Assembly (NCBI RefSeq): GCF_003967075.1 | Contig: NZ_AP018664.1 | Location: 1,240,001-1,304,000 of the forward strand | DNA: 64,000 bases | From: Sphingobium amiense | Lineage (GTDB): Bacteria; Pseudomonadota; Alphaproteobacteria; Sphingomonadales; Sphingomonadaceae | Direction of reading: 5' to 3' | Shown: positions 8,104 through 17,410 of the stretch, piece by piece | How positions within the stretch are numbered: the first letter of the stretch is position 1 | Layout: each line of letters starts with the position of its first letter | Translations under genes and position numbers: made by a program | The notes under the pieces: generated by a model | Told to the model about the DNA's origin: nothing | Database searches by the model: none | Seen by the model: the letters and a program-made list of their open reading frames with translations, nothing else

Positions 8104-11100
8104 ATGCGAAACAGTGCATCCGCGCTGGCTCTCCAGCTATGCCTCGACTTCGACCAGCCCGCCAGACCGCCCGATCCAGCGCCCGATGCAGCGATCGTCT
8201 CCCAGCTTTGCGAGCCCACGCTCTTCTCGCTGGCACCGGCGGAGGTGCTTGCCGATCCGCCTCCGGCCGAACCCATCGATTTCTCCTTCGCCGCCGGTCG
8301 GGTGCTGGCGTCGTCATGGAAGGGCCGCGCGCAGGACAATATCGAGGCGATCCGGCTGCTGAACCTCTTGGACCGCGAACAACGAGGGGCGACGCCGGCC
8401 GAGCAGGAAGCCATCGCGAAGTTCATCGGCTTCGGCGCCTCCGAGCTTGCGAACAATATCTTCGCCGATCGCGCGGGCACATTCCGCGATGGCTGGGAGG
8501 AACTGGGGCAGGGCCTTGCCGCGGAGACGACCGATGCCGAACTCCAGTCGCTCAAGCGGGCGACGCAATACGCCCATTACACGCCCGAATATATTGTCCG
8601 CGCCATGTGGGATGCCGCCCGCATCCTCGGCTTCACCGGCGGCCAGGTTCTGGAACCCGGATGCGGCAGCGGCCTGTTCATGGGGCTGCGGCCCGACTGG
8701 CTGGCGAGCGACACGATGTTCGTCGGCATCGAGAACGATCCCGTCACCGCCCGCGTCGCGAGCGCGCTCTATCCGGGGCAGATCATCCGCTGCATCGATT
8801 TCGACAAGGCTTCGCTGCCGCGCGACTTCGACCTCGCCATCGGCAATCCCCCGTTCTCGAACCTCAGCATCCAGAACAAGACCAGCCTCGGCCGGCTTGG
8901 CCTGTCGCTCCACGATTTCTTCATCGCGAAATCGCTGGAGCATCTTCGCCCCGGCGGCGTCGCCCTGTTCGTGACCTCGCGCTATTCGCTCGACAAGAGC
9001 GACCCCAAGGCCCGCAGTCATATTGATACCATCGCCGATTTCCTCGGCGCGGTGCGTCTTCCCGGCCGGGTCATGCGGCAGGAAGCGGGCACCGATGTCG
9101 TCGTCGATATCCTACTCTTCCGCAAGCGCGAGCCAGACAACCTCGGCGCCGGACACAAGTGGATCGATCTGGCCGATATTCCCGATAGCGACGAGGGCGA
9201 GGGACCGCTGCGGATCAACCGCTATTTCCTCGACAATCCTGGTCATGTCCTTGGGCGCCATGAATGGAAAAGCGGCCAGTTCGGCATGGACTATCACTGC
9301 GCCGCCGAGCCGGGCATCGACCTTGGGCAGGCTCTCATCGCTACCCTGTCGGGAATCGCATCCCGATACGAAGGCACCTGCCGCCCCATCCATCGCACGA
9401 CGTCGCTGCGTGACCGGGTCGACGTCTCGCTCGACCTTGAGATCGGTACGGCGGCGGATGAGGCCGAGTTCAAGGAAGGCAGCTATCTCGTATCGGGCGG
9501 CGTTCTGCACCAGATCGTCGACGGCATGCCGACCGTCGTCGATGTCAAATCAGGGCGAGGCACCACGGGCCTGTTCGGCAGGCACGCCAGTATCATCAAG
9601 GCGCTGATCCCGATCCGCGATGCGGTTCGCGCGATCCTGCGGGCGCAGCTGAACGACCAGCCCTATGCGGCGTCCCAGGAGAAGCTGCTCGCGCACTATC
9701 GGCAGTTCACGAAGAAATACGGCCCGATCAACCGGACCATCACCAGCATCCGCGCCGATCCCGACACCGGCGCCGAGAAGGAATATCAGCGCCGCCCGAA
9801 CCTCCAGCCTTTCCTTGACGATCCCGACGTCTGGCTGGTCGCGTCGATCGAGGCCTATGACGAGGCGAGCGATACCGGCACGCCGGGCGCGATCTTCACC
9901 GAACGTGTCGTCAAACCGCCAGTCGCCCATGAAATCCACTCGGCGCAGGATGCGCTGGCGGTGTCGCTCCACGAGCGCGGCCGCGTCGATCTCCCGCTGA
10001 TCGCCGGCCTGCTCGGCGTCACCGAGGCCGAGGCCCTCGCGGATCTCGCCGACGACGTCTATCTCGACCCCGTCCGCACCACGCCCCATTTCGACAACTG
10101 GGTTACGGCGGACGAAGCCCTGTCAGGACCGGTGCGGACCAAGCTCGCTCTTGCCCGCGAGAATGCCGAAGCCGATCCGCGCTTCCATGCCGTCGCCACC
10201 GCGCTCGAAGCGGTCCAGCCGGTCGACCTCAAACCCAGCGAGATCACCGCGCGTCTCGGCGCGCCCTGGATTCCTACCAGGGTCATCGAAACCTTCGTCG
10301 CGGAGATCATGGAGGTCGAGACCACCATCTATCATACCGTCGATATTGCGAGTTGGACCGTCGACAAGCTCCCATTCGCCGGACATGTCAGTTCCACCTC
10401 GACCTGGGGCACGGCGCGCCGCGGCGCCGCGGACCTGCTCGAAGATGCCCTCAATTCCCATATCCCCAAGATCTACGATGTTCACCGCGAAGCTGACGGT
10501 TCGGAGCGCCGCGAGCTCAACGTCACCGACACCGAAGCCGCCAAGGAAAAGCTTGCAGGCATCAAGTCGACCTTCGAGACCTGGGTCTGGCAAGACAGCG
10601 AACGCGCCGATCGCCTGGTCCGCATCTACAACGACGCCTACAACAACCTCGTTCCCCGGACGTTCAACGGCAGGCATCTGACGCTTCCGGGCGCGTCGAC
10701 CACCATCCAGATGCGCGACCATCAGAAGCGCGTTGTCTGGCGGATCGTCGCCGCGGGCTCGACCTATGTAGCTCATAGCGTCGGCGCGGGCAAAACCTTC
10801 AGCCTGTGCGCCGCCGTGATGGAGCAGCGCCGTCTCGGCCTTGCCAACAAGCCGATGATCGCGGTGCCCAATCATTGTCTCGCGCAGATCGCGCGCGAGT
10901 TTCTGATGCTCTATCCCACGGCGCGCATCCTTGTCGCCGACGACACCAACTTCATCAAGGAGAAGCGGCGGCGGTTCCTGGCCCGCGCGGCGACCGGCAA
11001 CTGGGACGCGATCATCATCACCCATGATGCGTTCAAGTTCATCCCCACCCCGGCAGCCTTCGAAAAGCAGCTGATCGAAGACCAGCTCGCCAGCTACGAG

Positions 11101-13266
11101 GTGCTGATCACGGGCATTCAGAGCGACGATCGCGTCTCGCGCAAGCGGGTCGAGCGCCTGAAGGAAGGACTCCAGCGGCGGCTAGAGAACCTGCAGGCCC
11201 GCAAGGATGACCTCGTTCATATCGGCGAGATCGGCATCGACCAGATTCTGGTCGACGAGGCCCAGCAGTTCCGCAAACTCACTTTCGCGACCAATCTGGG
11301 CGACCTCAAGGGCGTCGATCCCGCCGGCTCGCAGCGGGCATGGGATCTGTTCGTCAAGGGCCGATACCTTGCCGACATCAATCCCGGGCGCGAACTGATC
11401 CTGTCGTCGGGCACGCCCATCACCAACACGCTCGGCGAGATGTATACGCTGCAGCGGTTCATGCAGCCCGACGAACTGCACGCCAAGGGCTTGCACGAGT
11501 TCGACGCCTGGGCCGCGAACTTCGGCGACACGCGCACCGAACTCGAACTTCAGCCGAGCGGCAGCTACAAGCCGGTCACGCGCTTCTGCGAATTCGTCAA
11601 CGTCGCCGACCTGATGGCGATGTACCGCAGCGTTGCCGATGTCGTACTCAAGGACGATTTGCGCCAATATGTCCGGCTGCCCACCATCAAGGGTGGCAAG
11701 CGCAAGATCATCGTCGCCCAGTCCGGGGCGCCCTTCAAGGCCTATCAGAAGGTGCTGGCCGGACGCATCAAGGCGATCGAGAACCGCAGCGGGCGACCCC
11801 AGAAGGGCGACGATATCCTGCTTTCGGTGATCACCGACGGGCGGCATTCGGCGATCGATCTCCGCTTCGTGGACCCCATGATGGGGAACGAGGAGGGCAA
11901 CAAGCTCAATCTCCTGATCGAGAACGTCCATCGTATCTGGCGCGATACGGCCGACAATCGTTACACCGACCCGGAAACCGGGCGACCTTATCCGCTGCCC
12001 GGCGCCGTGCAGATGATCTTCTCCGATCTCGGCACCGAGAACGCCATCGAGACACGCGGCTTCTCCGCCTATGTCTGGATCCGCGAGCAGCTGATCGAGA
12101 TGGGCATACCGGCCGATCAGATCGCCTTCATGCAGCATTATAAGAAGAACAGCGCCAAGCAGCGCCTGTTCAACGACCTCAATCAGGGGCGCAAGCGCAT
12201 TCTCATCGGCTCCACGCCCACCATGGGAACGGGCGTCAACGCGCAGCAGCGCCTCAAAGCCCTGCATCACCTCGACGTTCCCTGGATACCCTCTGATATC
12301 GAGCAGCGCGAAGGCCGGATCGAGCGCCAGGGGAACCAGAACGACGAAATCGAGCTATACGGCTATGCGACCAGTGGCTCGATGGACGCGACCAACTGGC
12401 AGATGCTCGAAAGAAAAGCCCGCTTCATCAACATGGCGATGTCGGGCGATCGCTCCATTCGCCGGATCGAGGATGTCGGCTCCAACGTCAATCAGTTCGC
12501 GCTCGCAAAGGCGCTGGCGTCCGGCGACGATCGCCTGATGCGCAAGGCTGGGCTCGATGCCGAGGTCGCAAGGCTCGAACGCCTGCGCGACGCGCATATC
12601 GACGACCAGTATAATATCCGCAGGACCATCAAGCGAACCGCGGACGCCATCATCGACGGCGCCAACCTGATCGCGAAGCTGGAGGCCGATATCGCACGCC
12701 GGGTTCTTCCGCGTCACGACGAGGTCCTGTTCGATTGCGGCGGCACCATGGTCACCGACCGCAAGGCCGCCGGCGAACGCATTCTGAGGCAGGCCTTCGA
12801 ATTGCGACTGCACGGCGGCCAGGCCCGGCAGTTGCTCGGCACCGTCAACGGCATCGATGTGGAACTTTCAGGCTATGAGGCCGTGGACGACGATGGCGAG
12901 CGCGGCATCCGCACGTCTGTCGCGGCACTCCACCACGGCGAGCGTAACGCGTTCGAAGTATCCGACAAGACGCGATGGACCACGGCGCTGGGCCGGCTCG
13001 AATCCTCCATTCTCAATCTCGACGCCGAACTTGCCGCCGTGCAGGCCGATCTCGAAGCGAACGAGCGGCGCCTTCCGGCCTTCGAGGCGCGTCTCGACCA
13101 GGAGTTTCCCGACGCCGCCTTGCTCGAGGACAAGTTGCGGGAACTCGCGGAACTGGAGGCTGACCTGGCGACGACCAAAGGGGAGTTCGAGCCGGGGAAC
13201 GATGAGGACGCAATCCTGGCACCGCCTTCGAGCAACGAAGGCGCTGAGGTTCCGCAAGCGGCCTGA
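8104..13266 (+). CDS. DNA methyltransferase-SNF2/DEAD-like helicase fusion (DarB-like)
   Basis: A 1720-residue protein; the ATG at 8104 has AAGGA 7 bases upstream. N-terminal adenine-methyltransferase domain: motif I EPGCGSG at residues 184-190 and motif IV NPPF at 248-251. Central and C-terminal superfamily 2 helicase: Walker A HSVGAGKT at 891-898, Walker B DEAQ at 1051-1054, SGTPITNTLGEM, a GTGVN motif V and motif VI QREGRIERQG at 1401-1410. A helical tail (about 1480-1700) follows. The same architecture occurs in plasmid and phage proteins such as P1 DarB, which protect incoming DNA from type I restriction. An anti-restriction or DNA-processing role is inferred. All key catalytic residues look intact. 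Confidence 0.85.
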   Translation: MRNSASALALQLCLDFDQPARPPDPAPDAAIVSQLCEPTLFSLAPAEVLADPPPAEPIDFSFAAGRVLASSWKGRAQDNIEAIRLLNLLDREQRGATPAEQEAIAKFIGFGASELANNIFADRAGTFRDGWEELGQGLAAETTDAELQSLKRATQYAHYTPEYIVRAMWDAARILGFTGGQVLEPGCGSGLFMGLRPDWLASDTMFVGIENDPVTARVASALYPGQIIRCIDFDKASLPRDFDLAIGNPPFSNLSIQNKTSLGRLGLSLHDFFIAKSLEHLRPGGVALFVTSRYSLDKSDPKARSHIDTIADFLGAVRLPGRVMRQEAGTDVVVDILLFRKREPDNLGAGHKWIDLADIPDSDEGEGPLRINRYFLDNPGHVLGRHEWKSGQFGMDYHCAAEPGIDLGQALIATLSGIASRYEGTCRPIHRTTSLRDRVDVSLDLEIGTAADEAEFKEGSYLVSGGVLHQIVDGMPTVVDVKSGRGTTGLFGRHASIIKALIPIRDAVRAILRAQLNDQPYAASQEKLLAHYRQFTKKYGPINRTITSIRADPDTGAEKEYQRRPNLQPFLDDPDVWLVASIEAYDEASDTGTPGAIFTERVVKPPVAHEIHSAQDALAVSLHERGRVDLPLIAGLLGVTEAEALADLADDVYLDPVRTTPHFDNWVTADEALSGPVRTKLALARENAEADPRFHAVATALEAVQPVDLKPSEITARLGAPWIPTRVIETFVAEIMEVETTIYHTVDIASWTVDKLPFAGHVSSTSTWGTARRGAADLLEDALNSHIPKIYDVHREADGSERRELNVTDTEAAKEKLAGIKSTFETWVWQDSERADRLVRIYNDAYNNLVPRTFNGRHLTLPGASTTIQMRDHQKRVVWRIVAAGSTYVAHSVGAGKTFSLCAAVMEQRRLGLANKPMIAVPNHCLAQIAREFLMLYPTARILVADDTNFIKEKRRRFLARAATGNWDAIIITHDAFKFIPTPAAFEKQLIEDQLASYEVLITGIQSDDRVSRKRVERLKEGLQRRLENLQARKDDLVHIGEIGIDQILVDEAQQFRKLTFATNLGDLKGVDPAGSQRAWDLFVKGRYLADINPGRELILSSGTPITNTLGEMYTLQRFMQPDELHAKGLHEFDAWAANFGDTRTELELQPSGSYKPVTRFCEFVNVADLMAMYRSVADVVLKDDLRQYVRLPTIKGGKRKIIVAQSGAPFKAYQKVLAGRIKAIENRSGRPQKGDDILLSVITDGRHSAIDLRFVDPMMGNEEGNKLNLLIENVHRIWRDTADNRYTDPETGRPYPLPGAVQMIFSDLGTENAIETRGFSAYVWIREQLIEMGIPADQIAFMQHYKKNSAKQRLFNDLNQGRKRILIGSTPTMGTGVNAQQRLKALHHLDVPWIPSDIEQREGRIERQGNQNDEIELYGYATSGSMDATNWQMLERKARFINMAMSGDRSIRRIEDVGSNVNQFALAKALASGDDRLMRKAGLDAEVARLERLRDAHIDDQYNIRRTIKRTADAIIDGANLIAKLEADIARRVLPRHDEVLFDCGGTMVTDRKAAGERILRQAFELRLHGGQARQLLGTVNGIDVELSGYEAVDDDGERGIRTSVAALHHGERNAFEVSDKTRWTTALGRLESSILNLDAELAAVQADLEANERRLPAFEARLDQEFPDAALLEDKLRELAELEADLATTKGEFEPGNDEDAILAPPSSNEGAEVPQAA

Positions 13267-13315
13267 CCGGCACCAGTCATAGAGCGAGACCTGTTCCACA
13301 GGCGTGAACGCAATT

Positions 13316-13612
13316 TCAGGAAAGCTGGTCGGATGCCTGCCAGTCTTCCCGTCCATGACGGACGCCGAGGATCAGGATGTCCTGTCCTTCGATGATATAG
13401 ACGACGATATGGGACTTGTAGGGATGTGCCCGGACCGGTGGTGAAATTTCCGCGCGCGCTCTTGCCGAATAGGGAAAGTCGGAGAGAAATCCAAAAACCC
13501 GATGCAAACCGGCCTGATATTTTTCCGCGACGGCTTCTCCTAATTCTCCGACGCCGCCGACATATATACCGATGAGATCCTTTTCGGCGTTACGCGTGAG
13601 TCTATAGGCCAT
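13316..13612 (-). CDS. parE: RelE/ParE family toxin
   Basis: A 98-residue protein with the ParE/RelE fold pattern: MAYRLTRNAEKDLIGIY at the N-terminus, paired strands SHIVVYIIEGQDILILGV, and a C-terminal RHGREDWQ typical of ParE toxins (gyrase poisons) in this superfamily. It overlaps the antitoxin gene by 11 bases, giving antitoxin-first order on the minus strand. It interrupts a long run of + strand genes, so it may be a separate insertion. Confidence 0.88.
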   Translation of the reverse strand: MAYRLTRNAEKDLIGIYVGGVGELGEAVAEKYQAGLHRVFGFLSDFPYSARARAEISPPVRAHPYKSHIVVYIIEGQDILILGVRHGREDWQASDQLS

Positions 13613-13853
13613 GACCGACGCCTGCGCGACGCCGGGCTTCCTTCATCATGTCATCGATGGAATTGGGACTTATGCCGGAGGCGAGAGACTCATCGACCAT
13701 GGTCTGCATGGCTGCGATCTTCTCCCGCCGCTCCTGGTCGCGACGGATCAGGTCGCGCACATAATCGCTGGCATTGCTGTATCTGCCTGTCCCGGCCTGA
13801 CCTTCGACCCATTCCTTCATCGCATCGGGGAGGGAAACATTCATTGTCGCCAT
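13602..13853 (-). CDS. parD: ParD-type antitoxin (CopG/RHH)
   Basis: An 83-residue protein: the N-terminal ribbon-helix-helix (MATMNVSLPDAMKEWVEGQ, then SNASDYVRDLIRRD) binds DNA, and the C-terminal helix (residues 45-83) would wrap the toxin. GAGGTG upstream is the SD. It forms an operon with the ParE-type toxin and probably represses its own promoter, where an inverted repeat is present. Confidence 0.88.
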   Translation of the reverse strand: MATMNVSLPDAMKEWVEGQAGTGRYSNASDYVRDLIRRDQERREKIAAMQTMVDESLASGISPNSIDDMMKEARRRAGVGHGL

Positions 13854-13872
13854 GGGAACACCTCTAAGAGAC

Positions 13873-13902
13873 TATATGGCATATTTGGCAAAGATTGTCA
13901 AA
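13873..13902 (-). promoter_or_regulatory. parDE promoter with operator-like inverted repeat
   Basis: Read on the minus strand, TTGACA (13896-13901) and CATATA (13873-13878) are separated by 17 bases, a good sigma-70 spacing about 20 bases before the parD ATG. The -35 box lies inside an inverted repeat, TTTGGCAA (13884-13891) and TTGTCAAA (13895-13902), with 7 of 8 positions matching. That is a plausible ParD operator. Confidence 0.55.
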
Positions 13903-14079
13903 ATCAGGCGGGCAACGAGAGCCGATCATAGACAAAGCGCATCTCTCAGCGTTGTCCGTATGCCTGCGGATGAGCGCACCGGCGAACCCACCACGATCCC
14001 GCAGCATAGTTGAACACTGGCCGCGGAAAAACCCGCTTCGCCAAACCTCTGTCCCATCTCCAATCGAGGAGTCACCCGC

Positions 14080-14556
14080 ATGGAAATCACCTTCCACTTC
14101 GGTGCCGCCAGCCATCCCGTCAGCTGGATCCTCCACGCTGCCTACGGCTCCCACTATGGCGTGGCGCTGGCCGCGGCGCACACCTGGCATGAACGCATGA
14201 TCGCCTCCGCGCGAAACGGAACCCCGGCCGGCGGTCAATTCGTGATCGCGGTCAAGGATGATGCGGTCGTTCGGACCGATCTCATCTTCGACGCCGATCA
14301 TTTCCGGCGGCACCAGGAACCCGACGATTGCTCCTGGTTGTGCCAGTTTCAGTCCTTTCCCCTCGCCATTCCCGAAACCGTCAAGCAGACCGTGACAGAG
14401 GCGCTCCGGCGCGAACTGGTCGATGTCGGCTTCCTGATCCCTCGCGCCCAGTGGGAGGAACGATACCCCGAGCAAGCCGAGATGCTGCGCCAGTTTCGCC
14501 AGGCGATGCAAAACCGTCTCGGCCCACCCGAGGATGAGGGAATGGACGCACCATGA
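14080..14556 (+). CDS. hypothetical protein, 158 aa
   Basis: The start follows GAGGAG at 9 bases. The sequence is soluble mixed alpha/beta: MEITFHFGAASHPVSW, a central HFRRHQEPDDCSWLCQFQSF, and a C-terminal helical part ending in EDEGMDAP. No family recognised. The next gene starts within its stop codon, so the two are coupled. Confidence 0.68.
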   Translation: MEITFHFGAASHPVSWILHAAYGSHYGVALAAAHTWHERMIASARNGTPAGGQFVIAVKDDAVVRTDLIFDADHFRRHQEPDDCSWLCQFQSFPLAIPETVKQTVTEALRRELVDVGFLIPRAQWEERYPEQAEMLRQFRQAMQNRLGPPEDEGMDAP

Positions 14557-14858
14557 GCCGGCACGAACTCGATCCGCTCGCGCAAGCGGCCAGCACCCAT
14601 GGCGCATTGAGCATCGCCATTGGATGGGACGCGCCCCTGAACAGCTATTTCGCGATCGTCCAGCGGGAGGACGACGATGTTGACGATGATGATCGCGACC
14701 TTCTCTGGATCGGAACCCGCTACGGCGAAATCCTGGAGCCAGCTACCGTGATCGACGTGGTCCGGCCCTTCGCGGCCATCCGCGATGACCTGGCTGCGAC
14801 CCTGGGCGCCGATCGCTTCCGCGAGGGCAGCCGCCTGCGTGCGCCCTGGATTCGCTGA
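14553..14858 (+). CDS. hypothetical acidic protein, 101 aa
   Basis: ATG overlaps the previous stop (ATGA). Contains a strongly acidic stretch (REDDDVDDDDRDLLW, about residues 38-52) between two strands, then a helix near DVVRPFAAIRDDLAATLG. The acidic loop could mimic DNA, but there is no other support for that. Function unknown. Confidence 0.65.
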   Translation: MSRHELDPLAQAASTHGALSIAIGWDAPLNSYFAIVQREDDDVDDDDRDLLWIGTRYGEILEPATVIDVVRPFAAIRDDLAATLGADRFREGSRLRAPWIR

Positions 14859-14956
14859 AGAGGATCAGCCTGTTTCTGACGTCTCGACGAGCTGACCGAT
14901 CAGGGTGACGGCGAACACAACCAGGAAAGTCGCCCACGGCATGGACGGCAATAAAG

Positions 14957-15045
14957 AGTGGAGGGGGAAGCAGGGAGAGGAGCAGGCGAGTGTGTCCGAA
15001 GGGACCACGGACCACCAGGCTCTCCCTTCTTCGGAGACATTTCCC
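14957..15045 (+). promoter_or_regulatory. G-rich purine leader (copy 2)
   Basis: A G/A-rich tract at 14959-14984 precedes a short imperfect stem (GTGTCC at 14992-14997 with GGACCAC at 15002-15008) and a GGAG 9 bases before the ATG at 15046. It has the same layout as leader copy 1 but is longer and with a weaker stem. Confidence 0.4.
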
Positions 15046-16293
15046 ATGACCACTCCCAGATCCGCGCCATGGACGGCGCAGGAAATCGCCATTCTGCGCG
15101 CCTGGTATCCGGCCGAAGGACATGGCATCGCGCCGCGGCTACCAGGCCGCAGCGTCCATGCCCTGCAGGTCAAGGCCAACAAGCTTGGCTTGACGACGGC
15201 CCATAGAAGCTCCGCGCCCAAATCGCGCCTTCAGGGTGAAGCCCTCGATGAGGCCGTCAGACTGCGCGAGGTCGAAAACTGGTCGTTCAGCGCGATCGGC
15301 AAGCATTTCGGGGTCTGTGAGGCCAGCGCCTCCAACGCGGTTACGACGGCGCTGTGTGTCCGGCGTGGATACCGTCCCGCGGAGCGCGATCAGCATGGTC
15401 GCCTGACCGTCGAAGGTATCGAGCGCCTACGCTATGCCCTGAAGAAGGGCCTCAAGGGCATCGACATCCAGTTGCGCCTCGGCGTGTCGGCGGCCTGCGT
15501 TTCCGAGCAGCGTCGCCGATATAATCGGGAACTGCTTGCACGCGGCAAGGCGCTGCTACCACCGCCCGGAGGCGGCCAGGCCTATAGCGGCGCCAGGCTG
15601 TCGCCGGCGAAACGCAAACAGGTCGAGCAACTCTTCCTGCAGGGACTTGGCACCCAGAAGATCGCCGAGCACACCGGCGTGTCACGGACGAGCTGCACAC
15701 GCATCAGGACCCGGCTCTTCCGCCGCCTGCGCCGCAGGGGCGAAGTGCTCCCCGGATGCGATGCCGCCGGGGTCCGCCATGTCCATGCCGAGAGCGCGCG
15801 CTTCGTCACCGATGAGCAGAAAGAGCTACTGCGCGCGATGCTCCTCGATCGCATGCCCGTCCAGCGAGCCGCGCGCGAACTCGTGATCGGCGCCTCGACC
15901 GCCTATCATCTTCGCGATGCATTTGCCGCTGAACTGGCCGCGGAGGGTCAGGCCCTGCCGCCTCCCCGGCGGCCCGGCCGGGTTCGCCGCACGCCCGTGC
16001 GCAATCCGTCCTGGCCTCCGGTCTCGTCTCAGGAAATGTACGCGTTCCGGCGTCTCCTCGGCACGATGGGCTTCGCCGAGGCGAAAGCGCATTGGCAGGA
16101 CACCCGGCGCGAGGCGGCAAGGGCCGCACGCGAAGCCGCCGCGATGCGCAAGCTCAGTTTCGAGGAGCAGCTTGCCAGGGTCGCATCCGGCGAGCTGGGG
16201 ATCACGAGCGGTTTCGTCCGGAACCACCTCGAGCCGCGGTTGCCTGTGCATTCGTCGCCGCGAAGCCGGTGCGAAACCCTGATCGACGCCTGA
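15046..16293 (+). CDS. multi-HTH DNA-binding protein with N-terminal SANT/Myb-like unit
   Basis: A 415-residue protein. The frame is open upstream, but the ATG at 15046 follows GGAG and the leader. Residues about 8-45 (PWTAQEIAILRAWYP, then LPGRSVHALQVKANKLGL) read as a SANT/Myb-like helical unit. Four further helix-turn-helix-like segments follow near 68-105 (WSFSAIGKHFGVCEASASNAV region), 127-156, 188-226 (GTQKIAEHTGVSRTSCTRIR) and 264-300 (MPVQRAARELVIGASTAYHL). Basic linkers separate them. The serial HTH layout resembles transposase or recombinase DNA-binding modules without a catalytic domain. A regulator or architectural protein is inferred. Confidence 0.6.
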   Translation: MTTPRSAPWTAQEIAILRAWYPAEGHGIAPRLPGRSVHALQVKANKLGLTTAHRSSAPKSRLQGEALDEAVRLREVENWSFSAIGKHFGVCEASASNAVTTALCVRRGYRPAERDQHGRLTVEGIERLRYALKKGLKGIDIQLRLGVSAACVSEQRRRYNRELLARGKALLPPPGGGQAYSGARLSPAKRKQVEQLFLQGLGTQKIAEHTGVSRTSCTRIRTRLFRRLRRRGEVLPGCDAAGVRHVHAESARFVTDEQKELLRAMLLDRMPVQRAARELVIGASTAYHLRDAFAAELAAEGQALPPPRRPGRVRRTPVRNPSWPPVSSQEMYAFRRLLGTMGFAEAKAHWQDTRREAARAAREAAAMRKLSFEEQLARVASGELGITSGFVRNHLEPRLPVHSSPRSRCETLIDA

Positions 16294-16459
16294 TCGGTCG
16301 ACCGTCATCGTCGCCGTTCCATATCGGCCATCCCGGTCTGGCATGGTGGCGTGCGTCTCGAACGCGTTGCCCGTTCTCGATGTGCGCCATGCACTTCGCG
16401 AACCTGGGTCTGCCGGCCCCTGGAGCCGCTGACGTGCGGCCGTCAATCAGGACATCATC

Positions 16460-17269
16460 ATGACTCCTCACGAACGCCACGTCGCAGACGTGACCAGGCT
16501 GTTGCGATCCTGCGCCTATTGCCATGATTTGCACCGACTGTTTTCGGATTGCATGGAGGCGAGTGCGATCAGCATCTCCAACAGCATGGATCTGCGCAAC
16601 CGCGAAGCACGCGAGAAGCGCTATCTCGATATCGTCGGCCAGTATGAGCGCGATATCGTCGAGCTTTTTCCTCAGGTCTTTGCGGAGATCATGATGGCGC
16701 TGGAGGCCGAACCCCGCGATGCGCTCGGCACGGTGTATAACAACCTTGAACTATCGAGCGCCGACAAGGGGCAATTCTTCACGCCGTGGCCCATATGTCA
16801 AATGATGGCAGAGGCGACGCTTGGGGGCCCGAAGCTGATCCAGGATCTGATAGCGTGCAAAGGTTTTGTGCGCGCAATGGAACCTGCCTGCGGCGCGGGT
16901 GCAACGGTTATCGCCCTTGCACAAACCATGCGCGCGCAAGGCATCAACTATCAGCGGCACCTCCATGTGACCGCCGTCGATATCGACGCGCGGGTCGCCC
17001 ACATGGCGTATATCCAGTTCAGTCTCCTGCACATTCCTGCCGTGGTGGTCGTCGGAAACTCGCTTTCACTCGAAATACGCAGCTACTGGTATACGCCAGC
17101 GCACATCATGGGCGGATGGTCGGCGAAACTTGCACGGCGCGATACCGAGCTGATGGCAACCACCGGTCCAATCGAGAATCATCCCGTTCCGATGGACATA
17201 CTTCTGCCGCCGTCCACAGTGGAACGCCCGGAACAACGTGCCGCGCCACGCCAGCTCAGCCTCTTCTGA
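16460..17269 (+). CDS. N-6 DNA methylase-like protein, catalytic motif missing
   Basis: A 269-residue protein of the type I HsdM/N6 adenine methylase fold. Motif X GQFFTP is at residues 104-109, motif I EPACGAG at 141-147, and an acidic strand VTAVDID provides the cofactor-ribose ligand. The expected motif IV (N/D/S-P-P-Y/F) is absent; VVVGNSLSLE stands where it should follow. It ends in RQLSLF. Cofactor binding seems preserved, but methyl transfer is doubtful, so it may be a regulator or a partner of another enzyme. Function uncertain. Confidence 0.7.
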   Translation: MTPHERHVADVTRLLRSCAYCHDLHRLFSDCMEASAISISNSMDLRNREAREKRYLDIVGQYERDIVELFPQVFAEIMMALEAEPRDALGTVYNNLELSSADKGQFFTPWPICQMMAEATLGGPKLIQDLIACKGFVRAMEPACGAGATVIALAQTMRAQGINYQRHLHVTAVDIDARVAHMAYIQFSLLHIPAVVVVGNSLSLEIRSYWYTPAHIMGGWSAKLARRDTELMATTGPIENHPVPMDILLPPSTVERPEQRAAPRQLSLF

Positions 17270-17410
17270 GCCTGGCATTGCGACAATGAAATCGAGAAGA
17301 CCATCGGCATGCCCAAGCCGCTGATGTCCCCCGGCGTTGCGGATCCCGCGACCACGACCGGGCGCGATCTCCGCGCAATTATTCAATCACCCATGAAGAA
17401 GGAGATTGTG

